A DNA stretch of 64,000 bases from Pseudomonas sp. UBA5706 (GCF_002419965.1 NZ_DIHC01000038.1:124001-188000); one strand, 5' to 3'; shown: positions 24,880-33,790, numbered from the stretch's first letter. The notes: generated from the letters alone by a model not told the origin. Made by a program: numbers and translations.

Positions 24880-25749
24880 ATGTCCCGAATTTCGCACTCC
24901 GCTCTGCGCCGCAATTTCCGTGAACTGCTGGCCTCCATGGCTTGCTTTGAAACCGCCTCGGTGTTCGATCCGATGTCTGCGCGGATTGCCGCCGACCTTG
25001 GTTTCGAAGTCGGCATCCTCGGCGGCTCGGTGGCGTCTCTTCAAGTGCTGGCGGCCCCGGACTTTGCGTTGATCACCCTAAGCGAGTTCGTCGAGCAGGC
25101 CACCCGTATCGGTCGCGTCGCTCAGCTGCCGTTCATTGCTGACGCCGACCATGGCTATGGCAACGCCCTCAACGTCATGCGCACTGTCGAAGAGCTGGAA
25201 CGCGCAGGTGTTGCAGCGTTGACCATCGAAGACACCCTGCTGCCGGCGCAGTTCGGCCGTAAATCGACCGACCTGATCACCATCGAAGAAGGCATTGGCA
25301 AGGTCAAGGCCGCGCTGGAAGCTCGCGTCGATCCCGAGCTTGCGATCATCGCCCGGACCAATGCAGGCGTGCTGCCTGTTCAAGACATCATTGAGCGCAC
25401 CCAGGCCTACGAAAAAGCCGGCGCGGACGGCATCTGCATGGTCGGCATCAAGGACTTCGAGCATCTGGAGCAGATTTCCGAGAAGCTCAGCGTGCCGTTG
25501 ATGTTGGTAACCTACGGCAACCCCAAGCTTAATGACAGCCAGCGTCTGGCAGCACTGGGCGTGCGGGTAATCGTCGCGGGCCACGCCGCGTATTTTGCCT
25601 CGATCAAGGCCACCTATGACAGCCTGCGGGCTCAGCGCAAAGCCACCCACAGCACGGAAAACCTCAGTGCCACCGAACTGACCCATACCTACACCCTGCC
25701 GGAAAGCTACGTGGCATGGGCTAAAGAGTTCATGGACGTAAAAGAGTGA
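24880..25749 (+). CDS. Oxaloacetate decarboxylase (isocitrate lyase/PEP mutase superfamily)
   Basis: A 289-residue TIM-barrel protein close to the characterised Pseudomonas aeruginosa oxaloacetate decarboxylase of this superfamily (known family fact). Features are MACFETASVFDPMSARIA, then PFIADADHGYGNALNVMRT with the Mg-binding aspartates, LTIEDTLLP and VRVIVAGHAAYFASIKATY. The loop where isocitrate lyases and PEP mutases carry a catalytic Cys is different, in line with decarboxylase activity, which forms pyruvate and CO2 in the cytoplasm. The gene stands alone with a strong terminator about 55 bases downstream. Confidence 0.88.
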   Translation: MSRISHSALRRNFRELLASMACFETASVFDPMSARIAADLGFEVGILGGSVASLQVLAAPDFALITLSEFVEQATRIGRVAQLPFIADADHGYGNALNVMRTVEELERAGVAALTIEDTLLPAQFGRKSTDLITIEEGIGKVKAALEARVDPELAIIARTNAGVLPVQDIIERTQAYEKAGADGICMVGIKDFEHLEQISEKLSVPLMLVTYGNPKLNDSQRLAALGVRVIVAGHAAYFASIKATYDSLRAQRKATHSTENLSATELTHTYTLPESYVAWAKEFMDVKE

Positions 25750-25802
25750 TTAGCTCGCGCTAACAACCCCTACGCCCAGCGCACTTTTTGCAGGCAATAA
25801 AA

Positions 25803-25826
25803 AACCCGCCTAAGCGGGTTCTTTTC
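25803..25826 (+). terminator. Rho-independent terminator after the oxaloacetate decarboxylase gene
   Basis: aacccgc-ctaa-gcgggtt forms a seven-base stem with a four-base loop, followed by tctttt and preceded by an A-run. It may act in both directions. Confidence 0.85.
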
Positions 25827-26278
25827 TATCAAGACCATTCCAACATCCTGTCGGTAGCGCTCCAGGCAAATGGCAGATCGTCCATGACCTCTGAAGCGCG
25901 TCCTGCGCTTCAGTCGATGGATCCAATTTACGGTTTTGCCGACCTGCTGTAAACGGCCACTTTACTGAACCGCTTGTAAGCCTTTCGCTATAGCTTCTGT
26001 GACGGCAATGCCTCTCAGGTCCGGCATTAGCCTTTGCCGCCGCAGGTGGGCGATCGCGCTTGCAGCCAACCGGCTCCTTCGGCAAAGGCTGAGAACAGAT
26101 GGGCCAGCGAACAAACGCATTCGCTCAAACGTTTAGACCTGCAAACCAGGTGCGTGCCCTCCCGGCGCGGTCAAGACCGACAACGGCTTCAACCCTGCGC
26201 GATCTGCTTTATCATGGCGATCGCCACCGCAGCGCCTGAGCCATCGCGCGCATTCAATCCCTTATCATAGAGATTCTC
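25827..26278. other. Intergenic stretch of about 450 bases, no supported gene
   Basis: Six frames show no recognisable domain. The region is mildly AT-richer than its neighbours and may be a remnant. The last 60 bases presumably hold the ridA promoter. Confidence 0.4.
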
Positions 26279-26659
26279 ATGTCCAGCCAAGACCTTACCT
26301 TCCTTCCCGATCCGGACGCGGAGTCCATTTCCTCCGACGTCGCCAGCTTTGGCGGCATCATGGTGTCCACCCAGGTGCCCACCCGTGCCGACGGCAGTCT
26401 TGAACTGGGCGGCATCACCGAGCAAAGCGAATGCACACTGCAAGCGCTCAAGATTGCGCTGGAGCGCGCGGGCAGTTCGATGGAGCGGGTCATGCACCTG
26501 ACCATTTACCTGACTGACATGGCCGATCGCGCGGCTTTTAACGAGGTATACCAACGTTTCTTCGCCAAACCCTGGCCCGTACGTGCAGCGGTCGGCGTGG
26601 CTGCATTGGCCGTCGAAGGCATGCGCGTGGAAGTCACCGCGCTGGCGGCGAGGGGTTAA
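26279..26659 (+). CDS. RidA/YjgF family enamine/imine deaminase-like protein
   Basis: A 126-residue single-domain protein. It carries the family core ALKIALERAGSSMERVMHLTIYLTDM, followed by FNEVYQRFF and RAAVGVAALAVEGMRVEVTALA; the arginine in PVRAAVGV corresponds to the substrate-carboxylate ligand of RidA. RidA proteins hydrolyse reactive 2-aminoacrylate enamines made by PLP enzymes. The N-terminal 30 residues are longer than in E. coli RidA, so this is probably a RidA-subfamily relative rather than the housekeeping copy. It stands alone before rlhA. Confidence 0.8.
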   Translation: MSSQDLTFLPDPDAESISSDVASFGGIMVSTQVPTRADGSLELGGITEQSECTLQALKIALERAGSSMERVMHLTIYLTDMADRAAFNEVYQRFFAKPWPVRAAVGVAALAVEGMRVEVTALAARG

Positions 26660-26863
26660 CCCGGCGACCCACCAAATCCATGGCAGTCAGGCTTGCCGAC
26701 GGCAGTGTTGTGACAGACGCTGCCACCGGTGAACTTGGCGGGTAAAGGTATCGCCCACGTCAACCCCAGGCATCATTGCCGCCATCGGGCAGGCCATGGA
26801 TGTCGCTGGCACGTTTCGCCGCTACAATGCGCGCCTTGACCGTGACGATCCGACTAAAAAAAA

Positions 26864-28858
26864 ATGTCCCTACCCAAGCATCACCTGGAACTGCTCAGCC
26901 CTGCCCGCGATGTCGCCATTGCTCGCGAGGCCATCCTGCACGGCGCTGACGCCATCTACATCGGCGGCCCAAGCTTCGGCGCGCGCCATAACGCCAGCAA
27001 CGAGGTCAGCGATATCGCCCAGCTGGTGGAATTCGCGCATCGTTATCATGCACGCGTGTTCACCACCATCAACACCATCCTCCACGACAATGAACTGGAG
27101 CCGGCTCGCACGCTTATTCACCAGTTGTACGACGCAGGCGTCGATGCGCTGATCGTCCAGGACCTGGGCGTGATGGAGCTGGACATTCCGCCGATCGAGC
27201 TGCACGCCAGTACCCAGACCGACATTCGTACGCTGGAACGGGCCAAATTCCTCGATCAGGCAGGCTTTTCACAATTGGTGCTGGCCCGCGAGCTGAACCT
27301 GCAAGAGATTCGCGCCATCGCCGACGAAACCGATGCGGCCATCGAATTCTTCATCCATGGCGCGCTGTGCGTGGCGTTCTCAGGGCAGTGCAACATTTCC
27401 CACGCCCAGACCGGCCGCAGTGCCAACCGGGGTGACTGTTCCCAGGCCTGCCGGTTGCCGTACACCCTCAAGGACGATCAGGGGCGCGTGGTGGCGTTCG
27501 AAAAACACCTGCTGTCGATGAAGGACAACAACCAGAGCGCCAACATCCGCGCGCTGGTGGAAGCCGGCGTGCGCTCGTTCAAGATCGAGGGCCGCTACAA
27601 GGAGATGGGTTATGTGAAGAACATCACGGCCTACTATCGCCAGCGGCTTGACGATGTGCTCGAAGATCGCCCGGACCTGGCCCGCGCGTCGAGCGGCCGT
27701 ACCGCGCACTTCTTCCTGCCGGACCCGGAAAAGACCTTTCACCGGGGCAGTACCGATTATTTCGTCACCGATCGCAAGATCGACATCGGCGCATTCGACA
27801 CCCCAACCTTCACCGGTTTGCCGGTGGGTATCGTGGAAAAAGTCGGCAAGCGCGACCTGCAAGTGGTTACCCATGATCCATTGACCAATGGCGATGGCCT
27901 CAACGTGCTGATCAAACGCGAGGTCGTTGGCTTTCGCGCCAACATCGCCGAACCCAAGGGCGAGTTCGAAGAAGACGGCGAGAAGCGCTATCGCTACCGC
28001 GTCGAACCCAACGAAATGCCGGCCGATCTGCACAAGGTTCGACCCCACCACCCGCTCAATCGCAATCTCGACCACAACTGGCAGCACGCCTTGCAAAAGA
28101 CCTCGGCCGAGCGCCGCATCGGCCTATCGTGGCAGGCGCGTTTGCGTGAGGAGCGTCTGGAGCTGGTGGCCACCAGCGAAGAAGGCATCAGCGCCAGTGC
28201 CACGCTGCAAGGCCCGTTCGGCGTGGCCAACAAGCCGGAGCAGGCACTGGAGCAGCTGCGTGAGCTGTTGTGTCAGCTTGGTACAACCGAGTACCACGCC
28301 ACCGACGTGAGGCTGGATGCGCCGCAGGCGTACTTCATTCCCAACTCGCAACTCAAGGCCTTGCGCCGTGAAGTCATCGACGCCTTGACCGCTGCCCGCG
28401 TCGCCGCTCATCCACGCGGTGGTCGCAAGCCTGAAACCAGCCCGCCTCCGGTGTACCCCGATTCGCATTTGTCCTTCCTGGCCAACGTCTACAACCAGAA
28501 AGCCCGGGATTTCTATCACCGCCACGGCGTCAAACTGATCGACGCTGCCTACGAGGCCCACGAGGAAGCGGGCGAAGTGCCGGTGATGATTACCAAGCAC
28601 TGCTTGCGATTCTCCTTCAACCTATGCCCGAAGCAGGCAAAAGGCGTTACCGGCGTGCGCACCAAGGTTGCCCCGATGCAGCTGATTCATGGTGATGAAG
28701 TGCTGACCCTGAAATTCGACTGCAAGCCGTGCGAGATGCACATCATCGGCAAGATGAAGGGCCACATTCTTAACCTGCCGCAGCCCGGCAGCGCGCCGGT
28801 GGTGGGCCACATCAGTCCTACCGACCTGTTGAAAACCATCCCCCGCGCTGCGCATTGA
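26864..28858 (+). CDS. rlhA: 23S rRNA C2501 hydroxylation protein RlhA (U32 peptidase-like)
   Basis: A 664-residue U32 protein with the two-part plan of E. coli RlhA (YdcP): the U32 core (about 1-330) and a long DUF3656-containing C-terminal region. The cysteine-rich signature reads ALCVAFSGQCNISH, then RGDCSQACRLPY, and probably carries an iron-sulfur cluster. YKEMGYVKNITAYYRQRLD closes the core, and more cysteines follow (HCLRFSFNLCPKQ, FDCKPCEMH). The length and the extra domain favour RlhA over the tRNA hydroxylase TrhP, which is about 450 residues. It acts on rRNA and needs prephenate (known for E. coli). An A-run stands directly before the ATG. Confidence 0.85.
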   Translation: MSLPKHHLELLSPARDVAIAREAILHGADAIYIGGPSFGARHNASNEVSDIAQLVEFAHRYHARVFTTINTILHDNELEPARTLIHQLYDAGVDALIVQDLGVMELDIPPIELHASTQTDIRTLERAKFLDQAGFSQLVLARELNLQEIRAIADETDAAIEFFIHGALCVAFSGQCNISHAQTGRSANRGDCSQACRLPYTLKDDQGRVVAFEKHLLSMKDNNQSANIRALVEAGVRSFKIEGRYKEMGYVKNITAYYRQRLDDVLEDRPDLARASSGRTAHFFLPDPEKTFHRGSTDYFVTDRKIDIGAFDTPTFTGLPVGIVEKVGKRDLQVVTHDPLTNGDGLNVLIKREVVGFRANIAEPKGEFEEDGEKRYRYRVEPNEMPADLHKVRPHHPLNRNLDHNWQHALQKTSAERRIGLSWQARLREERLELVATSEEGISASATLQGPFGVANKPEQALEQLRELLCQLGTTEYHATDVRLDAPQAYFIPNSQLKALRREVIDALTAARVAAHPRGGRKPETSPPPVYPDSHLSFLANVYNQKARDFYHRHGVKLIDAAYEAHEEAGEVPVMITKHCLRFSFNLCPKQAKGVTGVRTKVAPMQLIHGDEVLTLKFDCKPCEMHIIGKMKGHILNLPQPGSAPVVGHISPTDLLKTIPRAAH

Positions 28859-28867
28859 GCCGATACC

Positions 28868-28890
28868 GAGCGCGCCGCCGTGGCGCGCTC
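28868..28890. terminator. Hairpin between convergent rlhA and the small secreted-protein gene
   Basis: gagcgcgcc-gccgt-ggcgcgctc is a perfect nine-base stem just after the rlhA stop. Its right arm touches the stop codon of the convergent gene. No U-tract follows, so termination is only probable. Confidence 0.45.
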
Positions 28891-29218
28891 ACCGGCGCGC
28901 CAGTTCATGGCGGGTGCAGCCTTCGTAATAGACCTGCCTGACACCCTCAGGCTTCAACCGGGATGGGCTGTCATACGTCTGCTCGGTGATGCCCAATGCA
29001 CTCATGCGCATCCACTGCTGAGCAAAATGGCGGGCTTGCAGCTTTTTGCGTGCGCCGTACAGCGTCAAACCCGACAGTTTGTATTGCTGAGCCGTGCTGG
29101 CGATGCCTGCCCCCCATGTACAGAGCTCACGTTCATTCTTGCTGAGCTCCCGTGCAAACGCCGAATGACTAAGACCTGCCAGAACGCAAAACGCCAGCGC
29201 AAACTTGATAATCGGCAT
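28889..29218 (-). CDS. Small periplasmic protein, unknown function
   Basis: A 109-residue protein with a clear signal peptide, MPIIKFALAFCVLAGLSHSA, cleaved after AFA. The mature part has two cysteines (LCTWGAG and YEGCTR), one near each end, likely forming a disulfide. It is helical and basic, with KNERELCTWGAGIASTAQQY and LGITEQTYDS. It is convergent with rlhA and divergent from the phosphatidylcholine synthase gene. I do not recognise a named family; the tidy signal peptide and codon pattern support a real gene. Confidence 0.7.
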   Translation of the reverse strand: MPIIKFALAFCVLAGLSHSAFARELSKNERELCTWGAGIASTAQQYKLSGLTLYGARKKLQARHFAQQWMRMSALGITEQTYDSPSRLKPEGVRQVYYEGCTRHELARR

Positions 29219-29412
29219 GCAAATCCTTGGCTAACTGACTGAAAGAGCGCGAATTCTGCCGATATTTTCTGCTCCAGGGGGCCAGCAAAATGCCTCATTT
29301 ACACCTCACCCGACCAGTGACAGGTGTTGCTCGGTGAAACGGAACTGGCAAAATCACAATTGAGTAACCAATGCCTGCGACGCCTGCTACCGTGTAGCAG
29401 ACAGGTGAACCT

Positions 29413-29435
29413 TATCGACCGACAACCGGTCGATA
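29413..29435. promoter_or_regulatory. Inverted repeat upstream of pcs
   Basis: tatcgaccg-acaac-cggtcgata is a perfect nine-base dyad about 77 bases before the pcs start, in the gap between divergent genes. It could be an operator or a leader hairpin. No T-run follows. Confidence 0.45.
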
Positions 29436-29511
29436 ATTGCACCTCTGATCAGGCCCACGATGCCGCCCAGGCAAATCGATCTGGTCAGCTTTATTTTCAG
29501 AAGGACCGTTC

Positions 29512-30231
29512 ATGATTCCAATCCAACGTATCGCCTGGCTAAAAGCATGGGGCGCCCATGGCTTTACGGCCACCGGCGTCGTCCTCGCATTCCTGTCGAC
29601 CATCGCGCTGTTCGATAACCAGCCCAAAGCCTGCCTGCTCTGGCTGGGCATCGCCTTGATCGTCGATGGGCTGGACGGCTCGCTGGCACGCAAGCTCAAC
29701 GTGCAGTCGGTGCTGCCGCATTTCGACGGTTCGGTACTGGATCTGGTGATCGACTACCTGACCTACGTTTTCATTCCTGCGCTCTTCATCTATCGCTACA
29801 TTCCATTGCCGGACTACACGCTACTGCTGACCATCTCGATCATTCTGGTTTCGTCGCTATTCTGCTTCTGCAATACCGAGATGAAGAGCAAAGACAACTA
29901 CTTTCAGGGGTTTCCCGCGGCCTGGAACGTGGTCGCACTCTGCGTTTACATCCTTTCGCCCGCGCCCTGGCTGACGTTCATCACCGTGATCTGCCTGGCA
30001 CTACTGACCGTAACCCGGATGAAATTTCTCCATCCGTTTCGCGTTCGCCGTTTCATGCCGATCAACATTGCGGTCACCAGCGTCTGGTTTCTGTGCAGCT
30101 TCCTGCTGGTGATCAACCACCCGTATAACGGCTCATGGGTACTGAGCCTGTGGCTGGTGATGTCGGCGTACTTTTTGGGCGTCTGTATCTGGCGCACGTC
30201 GCTTGAGTGGATCGACAAGGCACGGTTCTAA
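29512..30231 (+). CDS. pcs: Phosphatidylcholine synthase
   Basis: A 239-residue integral membrane CDP-alcohol phosphotransferase. The catalytic signature D-G-x2-D-G-x2-A-R-x8+-G-x3-D-x3-D is present as DGLDGSLAR (residues 52-60) and FDGSVLDLVID (71-81). About seven or eight hydrophobic helices follow. Length and C-terminal extension match bacterial Pcs, which condenses choline with CDP-diacylglycerol to make phosphatidylcholine in the inner membrane. The short MIPIQRIAWLKAWGAHGFTA start fits the family. It stands alone. Making phosphatidylcholine from host choline is a trait of plant-associated pseudomonads. Confidence 0.9.
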   Translation: MIPIQRIAWLKAWGAHGFTATGVVLAFLSTIALFDNQPKACLLWLGIALIVDGLDGSLARKLNVQSVLPHFDGSVLDLVIDYLTYVFIPALFIYRYIPLPDYTLLLTISIILVSSLFCFCNTEMKSKDNYFQGFPAAWNVVALCVYILSPAPWLTFITVICLALLTVTRMKFLHPFRVRRFMPINIAVTSVWFLCSFLLVINHPYNGSWVLSLWLVMSAYFLGVCIWRTSLEWIDKARF

Positions 30232-30322
30232 GAGGCGACCCGTTTCGACTTCTGCCTGAAGGGTTTAGGTGCTCTGCGCCTCCAGGCCTTTCGGGCTGGT
30301 CAGGAGCAGTACCTGCCGCCAC

Positions 30323-30586
30323 TTAGTGTGTCAGCTGCGCCAGGTACGCTCACGGATAGATCCCCCGCTGATGCCCGTCGCTGAACAGCATCTGTAGCCC
30401 ATACCCTTGCGAATGAACCTCCACCAACTCCAATGTCGGTGCCACCAGGAGCGTAATACCGCTCAGACGAAACGCCCGGCATTGTGAGCATGGGCATTGC
30501 TCGCGCAGTAGCACATGACCGATGTGCTGTTCGCGGCCGTCTCGCCAGCCTTTTTCAGATGGGTGTGGCAGAACCAGGCGCGGTCG
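30323..30586 (-). pseudogene. DUF971 protein, broken by an in-frame stop and loss of its N terminus
   Basis: The minus-strand frame reads DGREQHIGHVLLREQCPCSQ, then CRAFRLSGITLL, HSQGYGLQMLFSDGHQRGIYP, a TGA at 30350-30352, and AYLAQLTH to TAA at 30323. The CxCxxC cluster and FSDGHxxGIYxW segment match DUF971, also the N-terminal domain of gamma-butyrobetaine hydroxylases. The TGA stands exactly where the family has Trp (TGG), a single-base nonsense change. Upstream the frame is closed by a TAA at 30587 with no good start, so the first part is lost. An overlapping second frame (ending HNAGRFV) has no family signature. Confidence 0.72.
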
Positions 30587-30669
30587 TTATGCTGCGGATG
30601 GTCGACGCGATGGTGGTACAAGCCGGCCTTGTTGCGCCGGTAGATCGGATCGCTAACGGCTCGTGAAGC

Positions 30670-31131
30670 TCAGACGATGTACCCCAAGGGCAGTTGCGTA
30701 GTGGACTTGATTTGCTCCATGGCAAAGCTCGAGCTGATATCGGTAATGCCGGACAGCTGGATCAGCTTCTTGTACACCGTGTCGTACCCCGCGATATCCG
30801 GTACGACAATACGTAACATGTAATCCGTATCGCCCGCCATTCGATAGCATTCCACCACCTCGGGCAGCGTCGCAATGAGGTCATGGAAACGCCCGAGCCA
30901 TCCGGCGTTGTGCTGGTTGGTACGAATGGCAGCGAACACTGTTACCGCAACGTTTAACAGGGAGGGATCGAGTAGCGCCACTCGACCGCGAATCATTCCC
31001 TGCTCTTCCAGCTTTTGCACACGACGCCAACAGGCTGTACTGCCCAGGCCAATGCTGTCGGCAATCTCGGCAATAGCGCGGGTGCAATCGGTTTGCAGGA
31101 TGTCGAGGATTGCCTGATCGAATTTATCCAT
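30670..31131 (-). CDS. Lrp/AsnC-family regulator, DecR-like (cysteine-responsive type)
   Basis: A 153-residue Lrp-type regulator from MDKFDQAILDILQ. Residues 1-60 form the winged helix (IAEIADSIGLGSTACWRRVQ), and residues 65-150 the RAM effector domain. The C-terminal SSFAMEQIKSTTQLPLG is nearly the same as in E. coli DecR (YbaO), which senses cysteine and activates cysteine breakdown (known). The ATG at 31131 gives the standard length; the longer ORF to 31191 adds 20 residues without homology. It is divergent from a cysteine desulfurase gene, which matches a cysteine-response role. Confidence 0.88.
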   Translation of the reverse strand: MDKFDQAILDILQTDCTRAIAEIADSIGLGSTACWRRVQKLEEQGMIRGRVALLDPSLLNVAVTVFAAIRTNQHNAGWLGRFHDLIATLPEVVECYRMAGDTDYMLRIVVPDIAGYDTVYKKLIQLSGITDISSSFAMEQIKSTTQLPLGYIV

Positions 31132-31227
31132 CTGAAGTGTCACCCGAAATGAGCCGTTATGAACGCTGGTGATAACGATAAGCCAATTCACGCAGTCTCT
31201 GAAAATTTATTCCTAAAAGAGTGGTAT

Positions 31228-31248
31228 GCGTAGAACCATAATCTACGC
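31228..31248. promoter_or_regulatory. Candidate Lrp/DecR operator
   Basis: gcgtaga-accataa-tctacgc is a perfect seven-base dyad with a seven-base AT-rich centre. It sits between the divergent regulator and cysteine desulfurase genes, which is the usual arrangement for an autoregulated Lrp-family site. Confidence 0.5.
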
Positions 31249-31339
31249 TTCGCACTAAATAGCGTTAAGGAATCAATTTTTTTTCACCTGCACGCTTGTA
31301 GTATTTTCTGCATTACGGACAGCGCGGATTTCTCTCCCC

Positions 31340-32497
31340 ATGAGCACACTTCCTTGTTACTTCGACTATGCCGCCACCACCCCTGTCGATGACCGAGTCA
31401 TTCAGGCAATGGTCACCTGCCTGGGCCGTGAAGGCACCTTTGGCAATCCGGCCTCCAACTCCCACGCGTATGGCATCCTTGCCCGTCAGGCGGTAGAGCA
31501 GGCGCGACGTCAGGTCGCCGAACTGGTTGGCTGCTCCGCCGACGATTTAATCTGGACGTCGGGCGCCACCGAATCGAACAACCTGGCTATCAAGGGCATC
31601 GCCCAGCGAGCAACCGGCTCGCGTCGTCACCTGATCACCAGTTGCATCGAGCATAAGGCGGTGATCGACACCGTGCGCCAGTTGGAGCAGGCGGGGTTCC
31701 CGGTTACCTGGCTGGAGCCTGACAGCAACGGCTTGATTGCCCCTGATGCCGTTCGCCAGGCCCTGCGCGACGACACGCTGCTGGTGTCGCTGATGCTGGT
31801 CAATAACGAACTGGGTACGCTCACTGACATGGCAGCCATCGGCGAGTTGGTCCGCGAGCACGGCGCCCTCTTCCACGTCGATGCCGCCCAGGGCGCTGGC
31901 AAGGTCGTCATCGATCTGAAAGCGCTGCCTGTGGACTTGATGTCCTTCTCCGCGCACAAAATCTACGGCCCCAAAGGTATCGGTGCGCTCTACGTTGGCG
32001 AACGCGCACGGCCGTTGCTCGAAGCGCAGATGCATGGCGGCGGTCATGAGCAGGGTTTGCGCTCCGGCACCCTTGCGACCCACCAGATCGTCGGCATGGG
32101 CGCGGCCTATGCACTGGCCGCCGCGGAAATGGCAGAAGAGGTTCAGCGTATCACGACGCTGTCCGCGCAACTGCGGGACGGCTTGCTGCAATTGTCGGGT
32201 GTCAGCCTCAATGGCGACGCGCAACAGCGGGTTCCGCACACGCTGAACATCTGTGTGGACAAGGCAGGTTTCAACGCCATGAGCCTGTCCAGCGAACTGG
32301 CGGTATCTTCGACATCAGCCTGCAATTCGGCCAGCAGCGGTGCCTCCCACGTGCTGCTGGCGTTGGGACTGACCCACGCTCAAGCGGGCAGCAGTCTGCG
32401 CCTGAGCCTGGGGCGCTACACCCAGGCTTGCGATGTGGAAAAAGCCATCGCGGTCATCGCAGGACGGCTTGACAGCCAGTCGACAACGTTCTGGTGA
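31340..32497 (+). CDS. Cysteine desulfurase (IscS/NifS-like)
   Basis: A 385-residue fold-type I PLP enzyme. It starts CYFDYAATTPVDDRV and has FGNPASNSHAYG, TSGATESNNLAIKGIA, HVDAAQGAGKV and the PLP lysine in SFSAHKIYGPKGIGALYV. The sulfur-carrying Cys lies in the loop SSTSACNSASSGASHVLLAL, matching the long-loop IscS type. It turns cysteine into alanine and a persulfide. It stands apart from any isc or suf genes and is divergent from a DecR-like regulator, so a role in cysteine catabolism or detoxification is more likely than housekeeping Fe-S assembly (inference). Confidence 0.9.
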   Translation: MSTLPCYFDYAATTPVDDRVIQAMVTCLGREGTFGNPASNSHAYGILARQAVEQARRQVAELVGCSADDLIWTSGATESNNLAIKGIAQRATGSRRHLITSCIEHKAVIDTVRQLEQAGFPVTWLEPDSNGLIAPDAVRQALRDDTLLVSLMLVNNELGTLTDMAAIGELVREHGALFHVDAAQGAGKVVIDLKALPVDLMSFSAHKIYGPKGIGALYVGERARPLLEAQMHGGGHEQGLRSGTLATHQIVGMGAAYALAAAEMAEEVQRITTLSAQLRDGLLQLSGVSLNGDAQQRVPHTLNICVDKAGFNAMSLSSELAVSSTSACNSASSGASHVLLALGLTHAQAGSSLRLSLGRYTQACDVEKAIAVIAGRLDSQSTTFW

Positions 32498-32502
32498 GCC
32501 TG

Positions 32503-32532
32503 GGGAAAGTAACCATCAAGGGTTACTTTCCC
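32503..32532 (+). terminator. Long perfect hairpin between cysteine desulfurase and C-S lyase genes
   Basis: gggaaagtaacc-atcaag-ggttactttccc is a perfect 12-base stem with a six-base loop, six bases after the stop. It has no following T-run. It could terminate, attenuate, or stabilise the 3' end of the desulfurase message. Confidence 0.6.
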
Positions 32533-32598
32533 GCCTTGAGGCACTGAACTCGCTCTCCGTCTCTGGCACAATCGCCACACGTTTTTCCCGAGACAGTC

Positions 32599-33750
32599 AT
32601 GAGCATGGATCTGAACAGCGTTTATCAGCGCTTGAACACCGGCAGCAAGAAGTGGAGCCAGTACCCGGAAGACGTGTTACCGATGTGGGTGGCGGACATG
32701 GACTTTCCGGTGGCCGAGCCTATCGTGCAGGCCCTGAAAAACCGTCTGGAGCATCCGTTGCTCGGTTATTCAGTAGCGCAGGACACATTGCGCCAGACGC
32801 TGGTAACGTATCTGGCCCGTCAGTACGATTGGCACATTCTTGCTGAAGACCTGGTGTTTCTGCCCGGGGTCGAGCCCGGCGTGAACATGGCGCTGAACAC
32901 CCTGGCGCCCCGCGGCAGCAGCGTACTGGTGCAAACCCCCAATTACTCGCCACTGCTGAGCGCTCCGGCGAACTGGAAGCTGCAGCGGGTGGATTTACCG
33001 TTTCATGCCGATGCCACCGGAGAGTACCCCACTGACATCGGTGCTCTGCGAAACGCCCTGCCCGGCGTTCGCTCGCTGCTGTTGAGCAACCCGCACAATC
33101 CGCTGGGCAAGGTCTTCGAGCGTGACGAGCTGCAGGCCATCGGCCAGGCGTGCGTGCAGCATGAGGTGCTGATCGTTTCCGATGAGATTCATGCCGACAT
33201 CCTGTTCGATGGTCGTCGCCACGTCCCGATCGCTTCCTTGAGCCCCGAAATCGCCGCGCGCTGCGTGACCCTGATGTCCGCGAGCAAGGCGTGGAACATC
33301 GCGGGTCTGAAAACGGCGTTTGCCGTGGTGCAGAACGCCGAACTGCGCGAACGTTTCAATGCCGGGCGCCTGGGGCTGGTGGACAGCGTCAACGCCTTGG
33401 GGCTGGAGGCGACGCAGGCGGCCTACCGTCAGGGCGCCGATTGGCTGACCATGGTCAATGCCTATCTGCAGGACAATCGTGATTACTTGGCGCAGGCAAT
33501 CAAGACCCGCTTCCCCGGCATCCGCATGCACCTGCCACAGAGCACTTACCTGGCATGGCTTGATTGTACGGCGCTGGACATCGAACACCCACAACGGTTT
33601 TTCCTGACCCAGGCCAAAGTGGCGCTCAGCGACGGCCTGGAGTTTGGTGAGGACTGCGGTCAGTTCGTGCGGCTTAACTTCGGTTGCCCTCGAGCGATGC
33701 TTGAAGAAGCGTTAGCGCGCATGGAACGCAGCCTGATTGCGCGCCGCTGA
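32599..33750 (+). CDS. MalY/PatB-type PLP aminotransferase, cystathionine beta-lyase-like
   Basis: A 383-residue PLP enzyme. MWVADMDFPVAEPIVQAL near the N terminus and PHNPLGKVFERDEL, VSDEIHADILFDG and SASKAWNIAGLKTAF (PLP lysine) are the signatures of the MalY/PatB group. These cleave C-S bonds of cystathionine and cysteine conjugates to thiol, ammonia and pyruvate. The C-terminal GQFVRLNFGCPRAML is also typical. It follows the cysteine desulfurase after a hairpin and precedes a convergent gamma-glutamyltransferase, so the three could process glutathione S-conjugates in order. A MalY-like regulatory function cannot be excluded. Confidence 0.88.
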   Translation: MSMDLNSVYQRLNTGSKKWSQYPEDVLPMWVADMDFPVAEPIVQALKNRLEHPLLGYSVAQDTLRQTLVTYLARQYDWHILAEDLVFLPGVEPGVNMALNTLAPRGSSVLVQTPNYSPLLSAPANWKLQRVDLPFHADATGEYPTDIGALRNALPGVRSLLLSNPHNPLGKVFERDELQAIGQACVQHEVLIVSDEIHADILFDGRRHVPIASLSPEIAARCVTLMSASKAWNIAGLKTAFAVVQNAELRERFNAGRLGLVDSVNALGLEATQAAYRQGADWLTMVNAYLQDNRDYLAQAIKTRFPGIRMHLPQSTYLAWLDCTALDIEHPQRFFLTQAKVALSDGLEFGEDCGQFVRLNFGCPRAMLEEALARMERSLIARR

Positions 33751-33790
33751 TCGCAATCGCGCGCAGCGATTGGCGCCGAGCCTCACGCAA

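Noticed and set aside
25810..26085. Possible IS3-type transposase scrap on the minus strand (a VAVYSRQVG-like reading)
   Set aside because: The resemblance is limited to a few residues, without the catalytic acidic residues or terminal repeats.
30480..30660. A second minus-strand frame ending HNAGRFV that overlaps the DUF971 remnant
   Set aside because: It has no start and no recognisable family, whereas the DUF971 frame matches conserved motifs over the same bases.
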